From Marsupella aquatica (lineage: Eukaryota; Marchantiophyta), in the NCBI GenBank assembly GCA_973895155.1, contig OZ316893.1, positions 11,904,001 to 11,968,000 of the forward strand: a stretch of DNA of 64,000 bases. The letters are read 5' to 3'. Position 1 is the stretch's first letter. Each line of letters starts with the position of its first letter. Under the pieces are notes generated by a model. That model did not search any database. It worked only from the letters and a program-made list of their open reading frames with translations, and was not told where the DNA came from. Below are positions 12,441-21,300 of the stretch, one piece after another. Both the position numbers and the translations under genes were made by a program.

Positions 12441-12454
12441 TCATGAATTCATGA
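12441..12454. promoter_or_regulatory. Palindrome TCATGAATTCATGA, copy 1
   Basis: A perfect 14-bp palindrome with an EcoRI-like centre GAATTC. Together with the right-flanking AGGGAGTCTCC it is repeated 40 bp downstream. It could be a binding site for the element's own proteins; function is inferred only. Confidence 0.5.
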
Positions 12455-12478
12455 AGGGAGTCTCCCTCTCGCTCCGAC

Positions 12479-12496
12479 CTTCATGAATTCATGAAG
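12479..12496. promoter_or_regulatory. Palindrome CTTCATGAATTCATGAAG, copy 2
   Basis: A perfect 18-bp palindrome containing the same 14-bp core as 12441-12454. Further copies of the core are at 13404-13417 (inside the transposase coding region) and 16542-16554 (one base short, near the right end). Confidence 0.55.
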
Positions 12497-12949
12497 GGAG
12501 TCTCCTCTCTCTTTGCTTGTACACCTCGGTGATGCAGAAGGGTATTTAAAATAGGGTTCGGAGGGGGGTGACGTGAAGAAATCACCCAGGGCCTAAATTA
12601 CTACCTAAAACAGGGTCGAAATGAAGTGCGACCGCGACAACTCGCGACACGTTGCCGATGAGTGCTGAAAATGGCACGAAATTGGATAGCGAGATTGTTT
12701 TTCACTCTTTTACAAAGGAAATCCAAATGACATTGAGTGAAAATGAATGGGCTGCCCCGTGTTCCTTGGTTATACATACTAATCACGGATCAGGCGCGAC
12801 TTAGTAAAATTAACCCAGAATCATGATAAATCAATGTTTTTGGGCCAATTATTCATGAATATTTCGGGGTATTAACGGGAAAAAGCTTGCAAATTTCATG
12901 AATATTTGATATTTTTGAAGTTAAAAAGTCCCAACAATCCGTGAAAAAC

Positions 12950-12958
12950 TATAAATAG
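12950..12958 (+). promoter_or_regulatory. TATA box of the transposase gene
   Basis: TATAAATAG lies about 97 bp upstream of the ATG at 13055, a usual distance for a plant TATA box with a short leader. Confidence 0.55.
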
Positions 12959-13054
12959 GCTCGTTTATTCATGACTCTTGGTCATTATTTTGAGAACATT
13001 TGTTAGATTTTACTGATTTTCTGAGTTTCTTGTCAATTTGCACTAGTTTTTCCA

Positions 13055-13195
13055 ATGGCGGCGTGTTACGAATCAGATGATTATTCAGATGGAGTTTCTG
13101 ATGATGTTTCATTGCCGGATGGCCCCTGCACAGTGGTTGGCCCAGATATCCCTGGAATAACTACTATTTTAGATATGCCACCCCCACCCCTATGA
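13055..13195 (+). CDS. Short 46-codon frame ahead of the transposase; N-terminal exon or leader peptide
   Basis: It begins ATGGCGGCGTG after the TATA box and encodes an acidic peptide rich in Asp and Ser. It ends in a C-rich run (around 13179-13190) with CTATGA, where the stop TGA overlaps the ATG of the transposase frame (13192). One base lost or gained in the C run would fuse it to the transposase, so it may be the true N terminus split by an indel, or an upstream leader frame coupled by ATGA. I cannot decide between these. Confidence 0.45.
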   Translation: MAACYESDDYSDGVSDDVSLPDGPCTVVGPDIPGITTILDMPPPPL

Positions 13196-16100
13196 GCAAG
13201 TTAAAACGTAGTCCTTTACGACTTGCAATTAGTGGGAAGAAATCATTGGTCGATGGTAAAGAGAGGTCAGGGAGCTCCTCTGACTCCTTGGAGAGTATTG
13301 GTCCCCCTGGACGTCAAGTTGTATCTCCTTTGTCACCAACAAAGGACAAATTGGGGAGTAATCTGGAAGGTTCAATGCCTATTTGGATGTCTGGGAAACG
13401 GTCTCATGAATTCATGAAGACTGGATTTGGAAAGACGAAGAAGGCACTAAGTGGGGAAAATGACAGAGATTTTTGCAGTCTGCAAAGTGTTCAGCGGCTG
13501 AAGCAAATGCCAAAAAGTAAAACCTTTGGTAAGCCAACGTCGGAAACATTTCACAGGGGGATGAGGGAAGAAACTAGACGACCAGTGTTATTGAAAAGTA
13601 TTCCAGAAAAGAATTCTAATGTGCGTTCCTCAGTTTTACCTAGGAGTCATGGTGTTGGGGCAGGGAGCGGATCAAGTCACGGAAACTCAAACAGGGAAAC
13701 CAACCTGGTGGAGAGGGACCCTAGGAAAATATTGAAAGGGTCCCTACACGGTAATGGAGGGATTTCTGAAATACGCCCAGGTATTCCAAGGGTGCATAGA
13801 GTGAAGGAAGAGCCTCCATCTCCGAAGGCTGCAGGTCTGGAATCTAGGCATGTTCAGAAGCAAATGTTGGTGACCATTTCATCATCGAATGAAAGCGAGT
13901 CTTCGGAGAGTGGGGAGGATGATGATGTTCCGGTGGCATCTAGTCGTTACAAACGTACGAGCAACGCCACTTTGTGTGAAACAAAGTTGAAAGAGGAGGA
14001 TATCAAGAAAACAAATAGTAAGTACTGTTGTCAGAGTCATTGTCTCCTAAGTCTATCTCCAAAAGAAATTCGTGAGGCGCGTTCTAAATTTTTGAGGCAG
14101 AAATCTCAGGATCGATCTTTATCTTTGCAGTGGCTTATAAAGCGAGACGGAAATGAAGGAGGGAGGCAGACTATATCTTACACGTTTGGTCAAAAGAGTA
14201 TTTGTCGGAAAGCTTTCAAGCTTATATTTTGCGTTGGCAATCATAGATTAAATAGAATTTTGAAATTAGACAACCAAGACTTAGGATATTCTAAACCAGT
14301 TGGACGCCCTCCATCTGTTAAAAGATTAGTCTTGGTCAGTTGGCTTAGGTCGTTTTTTGAGACACGCGTGGAAACATTGCCAAATAAAGAAGTTTCACAT
14401 TTACCGGATAATTATTCAAAGCTGGAGGTATGGAAGATCTACGACTCCAACTATGCCAAGATTGATGAATCTTCAAAAATATCCTATCGACAATTCTTGA
14501 AAGTTTGGGTTCAAGAATTTGGTCATGTGAAGATTCCTCCAGTCAATCGATTCAGTGCTTGCGCGGATTGCGAGGAGTTCAAATCAATTCGGGACAAAGC
14601 TGTCTCGGAGACCGAAAAGAGTAAGTTGCTTACAAGTTTGACAAGTTTTTGTTTCAAGAATATGGCTTAACACATGATTTCTAATTTTTTTTTAAGAAAC
14701 TAACAAGTTGTTTTTCCAGGGCGAGGGGAAATTATGTTACAAAAACATAGAGACCAACAATCCAAAGAACGTGAGAAACTCGCGAAGCATCGTAAGAAAT
14801 GTTTTTCAAATTCTGATAAATATTTGGGAGTTGTCATTGATGGGATGGATCAGAAGAAGACAAGGTTGCCTCATTGGCCGCGGCCCCCAAAATCGGTGGA
14901 CGAAACATGTTTGATCCAAATGCACATTGTCGGATGCCTGGTTTTCAATGGTGCACTATTTTCAAGAGTGTTTCTTAATTATCCTGTATTGCATAATGAT
15001 GGAAACTTGACAGTCACAATCCTGCAAAGGGTGTTTCACGAATGGGAAGAAAAGCCTGGTGGCTTGCCGCCTGTTCTCTATCTTCAACTTGATAATACCA
15101 GTAGAGAAAATAAAAATAACTTACTCTTTGCCTATCTTCATATGTTGATTCGAAGAAAGGTTTTTCGGAAAATCAAACTAGGATTCTTGTTGGTTGGACA
15201 CACACACGACCAAATAGATCAAATGTTCAGTCGATTTTCTAAACGACTAGCAAGGTTTAAGGCATTCACATACGAAAGCCTATGTGATATTATTTGTGAA
15301 TCATATCAACCCCAACCAAATATCACTCTTTTAAAGGAAACATATGATTTCCGTCAATATGCCTTCTCAGATCCACCTTTAGTCATTGAAAGGATTCGAA
15401 ATGTTACCTTCCACCACCAGTACAAATTTGCATTTGACAAGTTGGAAAATCAAGTTCCAACCCAATGGGGGAAGAAGTTTTCCACGGACTCAACTTGGAA
15501 ACCTGACGGAGGCGTGAAATTTTTGAGGGAAGAGGAGCCAGAAAAGGTGATGGGTTGTGCTCCCGGATTACCCCTTTTCAAAAAGGGGGATAAGAACGTT
15601 ACAAGGACTCAACCAAATATGTCTAGTTCTTCAAGAATGACTTTGAAGGAGATGGATGATTCGTTAAATGAGATTCAAAAGGGAATACTTGCAGTTGAAA
15701 CTTTATTCTCAGAAGAGGAAGTGAACTGGTGGAGAATGTTTTTTGAAGAGCAACGGGAATTGAATAAATCTTTGCTCCTTGATCAAAGACCATTGATTTT
15801 CCCTTTTCAATGGCCACGCTCCCAAAGGGAGATTGCTGTTGCTGCTGAAGTTCCCAGAGTCCTTGTCAATGAAGAGGAAATTGAAGAGAGAGTATACGGA
15901 CCTACCAGAGATATATACGTGGGTCCTTATCGGAATCAAGGAAAGATAGATGCAGAGAAGGAGAATATGGAAGGAGACTTTTCGGATCTTGAAGTCAACA
16001 CTTATATTTCTGTTGCTGGAGAAGAATCGGAAACATTTTGGGTGGCCAAGGTGGAAAGAATTGACCAGCGCGACGAGTTCAACATTCCAAAAATGATTTA

Positions 16101-16452
16101 TGTTTTATGGCATGCTCCAAAAACCGGGTCAGATCCTTGGAAAGCCAAGTACTTACCAGAAGTCTTAAACTACGAAAAGAAGAAAAGTGGTCGTGGGAAA
16201 GGAACTTTGAAACCAATATGGTTTCACCAAGAGCTTGATTTATCTTCAACGACTGTTTTTGCTTACAACTTCATGTTGACAAAATCTGATACATTGTACA
16301 AAAAGACAGTAGATCGAATCAAAATCCGATTGACTGAATTTTTGGCAGAAGAGAAAGAGCAAGAACAAGAGAATAGATCAACTACAACCCCGCTAGGAGA
16401 TAAATCTAGGGATATTTCGTTTCAAGAATTGAGGACTTCTGGATCTGAGTAA
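13192..16452 (+). CDS. RNase-H-like transposase, DUF7869-like
   Basis: Two exons, 13192-14620 and 14720-16452, are joined across a 99-bp GTAAGT...CCAG intron with the frame kept, giving about 1053 residues. The first third is basic and Ser-rich, of low complexity, probably DNA binding. A CADC cysteine pair near residue 455 precedes a coiled basic segment. The catalytic core shows VVIDGMDQ (Asp 517), LQLDNTSRENKN (Asp 601) and LLVGHTHDQIDQMFS (His 637, Asp 643). This order of D, DN...EN and GHTH..ID is what I know from the DUF7869 family of plant and oomycete transposon proteins. The C-terminal part resembles a chromatin- or DNA-binding tail and ends in a charged stretch. It lies divergently from the methyltransferase gene within the same terminal repeats, so it is the likely mobiliser of the 8.4-kb element. 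The assignment to DUF7869 is from memory of the motif pattern. Confidence 0.8.
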
Positions 16453-17012
16453 TGAAAAGTAGTTATTGTTTGTGACATTACCATTGAAAAACATGGATAA
16501 CTTGAAAATTTACAAATTTTCAAAATGCCTTTACCACTTATTCATGAATTCATGGTTAAAGTTTCTTGAGAAATTTGTAGTTTAATATTATCTTAGTGGG
16601 TTGTGTTTCAATTCAATTAGATGGTGTCATTTCTATTCTCCTTGTCTTCTTTTCACAATAATGTGTATCAGGTTAAGTTGTAGTAATTTATTTTCTGGTT
16701 TTTAAATGACAATGGCTTTTGGAGGTGATTTAGTTGTTGTTTCAAAAGACACCTCGTGTAATTGTGAGACCATTGTAGATAATAGTGTTGTATTTGAGAT
16801 CATTTATTGGTGGAATGTAACTTCAGATGAATTTGGTCATTTTTAGGTGTCAAAACATAGCTAGTTTATGTCATATTTTGTTCGCTCCATATTTTTGCTC
16901 TAAAATAGGTGCTAATTTTTGCACTTTTTTTGACTTTTTCGTTGTTTTTCTGATTTTTTGGCTAGAGTTCCTAAAGTATGGGCTTGTTACTCATCATTTA
17001 AGGCTTCTTGTT
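16453..17012. other. 3' noncoding end of the 8.4-kb element
   Basis: AT-rich sequence after the transposase stop. It includes a palindrome copy at 16542-16554 and ends in the right terminal inverted repeat (about 16982-17012). No gene is seen. Confidence 0.6.
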
Positions 17013-17016
17013 CACT
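17013..17016 (+). other. Target-site duplication CACT of the 8.4-kb element, right copy
   Basis: CACT follows the right inverted repeat (ending CTTCTTGTT) and continues into TTTGGAGACATG, the interrupted repeat sequence. Confidence 0.85.
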
Positions 17017-17656
17017 TTGGAGACATGTTTTTGTGTTTACTTAAGGCATGATGCACCTTTGGAGTGATTTGCCAAAAGTGTCACCATGCATGCATACCAT
17101 CACATTCGAAGGCAAATAAAAGTCATTTTTTGGTTCTCCAAGAGGTAGTGCTGCACCAATGGAATGGGCAGGGGAGTTGTGCTTCTCAGTATGGTGTGGG
17201 TGCGGGTTTAGGGAAGAGGAATATTCCAACCTTGCAAGGAATCTAAAGTTGGCTCTCTTTGGAGGTACTAGGGCATGGTTGTGGTGCTTCCTTGTATGGT
17301 GTGTGTGAGTGGGTTTAGGGGTTTGCAAGGAATTTAGAGCTGGATCTCTTTTGAGGTCTAAGGACTTCATTGTGTCATTTGTGAACAATGGAGTGTCATA
17401 AATGCCAATTACTACAAATAGGGTCATTGAAACGGTCATTATATAGAATAGGTCAAATGAGTGGACTTGTGGTCATTACATTGGTCCCTTGTGGAGTCAT
17501 TTAGGAGAAGCTCAAATGATCAGTTTTGGGCTAGGGGCTAGAGGTGGGCCCTAGAGTGCCATGTGGCACTACATAGCGTTGGGAACCTATTTAGTGGGTG
17601 CAGGACACTCTACATACTATTCTTCATCCACTACTTGTGGCATAAACACTTTGGGA
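17013..17656. repeat. Third copy of the roughly 590-bp CACTA-internal repeat
   Basis: It resumes at CACTTTGGAGACATG exactly where the copy ending at 8587 was cut. It shares CCAAGAGGTAGTGCTGCACC, GGGTTTAGGGAAGAGG and the closing ACTTGTGGCATAAACACT with the copies at 7424-8587, and contains an extra internal duplication near 17270-17340. Confidence 0.8.
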
Positions 17657-18184
17657 TATGGGGATTCTATTTCTAAACCCTAAACTTTTGCTTCATTGGG
17701 CCATTTGTGAACAACTCTAGGTCATAAATGCCAAATAATGACCTCCTAGAATGTGATTGTGATTATGATATGGGAGTACCAAATCACCCAAAATGGGGTC
17801 ATTAGAGGATTCCCTCATGATGTCATTGAGGAAAGAGGTTATAATGACCAAACTGGGGCTAGGAGTAGAGGTGGGCCCTAGGGGATAACAAGGTTGTTGC
17901 AGGACAACAATGGAAAGGGTCTCTTTCTTCATTTCATTTGGGTTGATTGGTAATGGCTTATAAAATGTTTATGGCCCCTCCACACATATAGTTGTCGTAT
18001 GGTGGAGTAAGCCTAAGTAACCTTATATGTTAGGGGTTCCAAACTTTTGTGTTACCCAACAACTAGTCCCAAGTCATGGTACTCATCAAAAGGAGTATGG
18101 GACAAGAAACTTATCAACCGTTTGTACCACTACTTGCAGCACATGACTTCATTTTGGAGCCAATCATGCTTTTGACTGTCATAA

Positions 18185-18245
18185 GTGTCAATGACATGTA
18201 TCTAAGTCATATCCACCAAATGACTTAGATACATGTCATTGGCAC
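18185..18245. repeat. Near-perfect 26-bp stem hairpin
   Basis: The arms 18185-18210 and 18220-18245 pair at 25 of 26 positions around a 9-base loop. The arm contains ATGACATGTATCTAAGTCAT. The loop plus the second half recurs at about 18249, so a short duplication accompanies it. It lies in the CACTA left subterminal region. Confidence 0.8.
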
Positions 18246-18329
18246 TTTAAGTCATATCCACCAAATGACACCAACAAGAGTCATTAGATACATGTGTTGG
18301 TGTCATTGAGGATCAGACACCAACAAAAT

Positions 18330-21300
18330 AGGGCCTTAAATAGTATCATACAATTCTACTATATACACTTTGTTTACAAGTACCCCAAATCCAAAAAATG
18401 CTAGAGAATAAAAATTTCCAGTCTCCCCAAATAGTTAGCGTTGGCGAGGAAAGCCATGATTAAAACTACTAATTCAAAAATTTTGCCACCAACTAGCTCG
18501 ATCATGCCCCACCCACCGACAAGGTTATTACTTGGCTTAGGACATGTTCATGAGCGCAATACATGCCTATACATGGGATGGCTATCCTGGAGCCAAATTC
18601 CTGCCCAGCTAGGTTCCCTGGCCTAGCACATTGTTGTGGCTAGCTACTTTTAGCTGTATGCTTGTGTTAACCAATATCAACTTATCTTATTCACTTTCAG
18701 AGCCCCTCCAGCAGGTACATGTACAGATGTCAAGGACATGGCTTATGGATCTCAGAACGAGGTAAAACTGTTGATTTATACCTCCTTTACACCATGTTTA
18801 CACCTTGTGTACAGGGTCTGTAAGTCACGACGTGCACCCTTATATATCAGGTTTGGAATCAACCCTTACAGTCACTTCAAAGGTCATCCAAACTGACTCA
18901 GGTGTCAAGCTGACCTGCAAGCTGGGTTCTAAAACCAAGGTTTACACTAGTTTATTGTCTCTTTACAGGTCCATAAGGAGAGTCGGACAGTGTAAAACGT
19001 ATATTGTTACTTCCCTTTGTATTTTCAAAATCTCCACTCGCAAGAAATGCCGCGCTCAAGGCTTTGGTGCTTCCAGACCTTCTAGCTCTCTCGCTATGGA
19101 TCGAGCTTCATGCAACTGCGTCCTATTGTCCTTCGCGGCTTCTTGATTCAAACGACAAATTTTAGGGTGGGTTTGATTCTAATCAACTAGCTGTAGTTGC
19201 AACTGCCAGTGTCCGCCGACTGAGCCCTTATCGCTAGTTTGCAATTGCATTGAACTTTCCCTTGTGTTTTCTCTAGACAGCCCCTGCCATCCACTTTGAT
19301 TTTTCCCGTACATCTTCTCTCCGATAATATATACTCCACTTGAAGAGGGGAGAAAATTTTGATATTCAATGTATATCATGCTTTGGATCAAATAGCAGCA
19401 TCGATGATTCCTCGATCCTCGAAATGATCACCCAATGTTTGTCAATGTTTGGTCACATTCGGCCGGTGGCAATCGACATGTCAGTAGATTTTGGGATCCC
19501 TCGCTGTATTATTAATGATCTGAAGGAGGAGACTCGATCCTAAATGCCAAGATCTTTGGGATGTTTTTGCTGGCCGACAAAGAGCGTCACATCGTAAATG
19601 CTGTTGTATTTCCCTTCTGCAATACAGTCTTTTTCAAGTCTTTCTTCTCTGAGGCAGTCATCTTTTAATGCCCTTCATTGTAGGCACAATGTTGTGATTA
19701 TCATGAACGCAATATGTGGTGGATCACAGTAGCCTCTCAGACTTTACCCTCGCAAGTGGTCCTTTTTTATCTGCGCTTGAATGGTTTGTTTTATGAACAT
19801 ATCGCAATGAATGAGCTGCCAAATTTCCGTCCACAGGCGCTTTAGGGTGAGATAGGCCATTTAATTTAGATCAGTAATAGCTTCTACGGCATTTGAGAAA
19901 TCAAATCTTACCGTCTTCTGTTGGTTATGTTGTAGATATTGAATGTCGGAGAGGGACTGATGGCTTGTGGGGTCGCCTCCAGCTTGCAAGACGGGGTAGC
20001 ACTGGCTAGCAAAGTTCAGCATTATGGGATAGCCAATAATTTGCTGGATGCGTGGATTTCAGTTTTAGCTGTCACTTAATTCCCTTCAAATTAGTCGATC
20101 ATATAGAGGGTACGTATTGACAATGGCTGTTTCCTAATACATGAATGATGTAATGCTAGAGTATTCATGGATCATTAAAAAAATCAGGAGTAAGTTTTCC
20201 GGGTTAGTTTGTACCTTCAAAATCTTTTGATTAAGGATTTGTACGCTCAGAATCTGATGTTCACTGCTAGAGAATTAATGAACTTCAGCCAATCTGAAGT
20301 GTTGGAAATCTTAAACTGATCGGCAGGAGCTTGCAAGTCCAAGATCACAATTTTGTTTTATCTTATTATTTTGAGTAGGTAGCAAATGTCCTTAATTTGA
20401 CAATCTTGTCGTCATGCACAGAAATTGTATCGGGGGGAGTTGATTCAGTCAATGATGTGAGGGTTCTGAATGATTCGAGGCAAGAATCCTCAGCTTCTCA
20501 ATGCAAAACGTGATCTGGAAGAACTCTCCTGGAGCTAGGGATAGGCATCGAATCTATCACAGAACACGAGCGGAGCAAATACATATGGGCTGAAATGAGA
20601 TTCAGGGTTGCAATTCAGCATTTTGGCAAATTTCAAGTTAATTATCTTTAGCATTGGGACCAACGATTATAAACAAAAATAATAATAAGGCTGTAGTTTG
20701 CAAGTAGCTACAATCTTGAGCTGCAAGACAGCGAATTGAGGAATTTGTTTAACTTTTTCTTGCAACGGAATACAGGGCTTTTGGCATGCAATAGCAAAGT
20801 ATGTCCTAGTGCACAATGGTGCGCCCTAGGATACAGTCCTGGAGTGATTTAGGCTAGCGGGAGGGCTAGGGCAGAAAAATGTGAAATTCCCACTTACTTT
20901 AAGGCCAGCCGAAAGCCTCTCTGATGGGCTTGTTACTTTCATGTCTGTAAGAAAATTGGTGTCATTAATAGATGCTTCAAAAAGGGAAGTACAAATGAAT
21001 AGTTGTCACATAAAAAAAATTATCTCACAAAAGCAGTTGCTCCTGTATCACTATTTGATTGCCACATGCACCGGCTTGATCTGTTCAATTCAACGTGTCA
21101 GTCTGTGGCAAGATCAATTTGGTGCATGTGTGAGTTTTGTACATAGGTGGACAAGCTCTTTTTGCTGTGAACTCGACCCCAAATGCCAAGATTCCGCAAT
21201 GTTCTTGCTGGAGAAGAGGATCATGCCGCAAATGCCTTTGGTATGTACCTTCTCAAAGCCATTTTGGGGTTCTTCTCCTGGATTACAATCATTGTTGAAT

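Larger units (their letters stand above)
12276..13054. promoter_or_regulatory. Divergent promoter region of the 8.4-kb transposon
   Basis: This gap separates the start codons of the methyltransferase gene (minus strand) and the transposase gene (plus strand). It holds two copies of a palindromic block TCATGAATTCATGA, each followed by AGGGAGTCTCC (12441-12465 and 12481-12505), further TTCATGAATATTT half-sites near 12847 and 12892, and a TATA box on the plus strand at 12950-12958. An AT-rich TATTTAAAATA near 12543 could serve the minus-strand gene. The shared arrangement suggests joint control of the two genes. Confidence 0.6.
8588..17012. mobile_element. 8.4-kb DNA transposon carrying transposase and DNA methyltransferase genes
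   Basis: The termini are inverted repeats. The left one reads AACAAGAAGCCTTAA, 3 bases, ATGAGT, 3 bases, AAGCC; the right one, on the minus strand, has the same blocks with different spacer bases. The element is flanked by CACT at 8584-8587 and 17013-17016. The unbroken copies of the host repeat read AAACACTTTGG at this spot, so the empty site is known and the duplication is exactly 4 bp. It carries two divergent genes: a minus-strand ParB-like plus methyltransferase gene (8909-12275) and a plus-strand RNase-H-like transposase gene (13192-16452). Coding frames are long and introns have canonical signals, so it may be young and autonomous apart from a doubtful transposase N terminus. I cannot name the superfamily from these ends; the transposase suggests the DUF7869 group. 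Confidence 0.9.
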
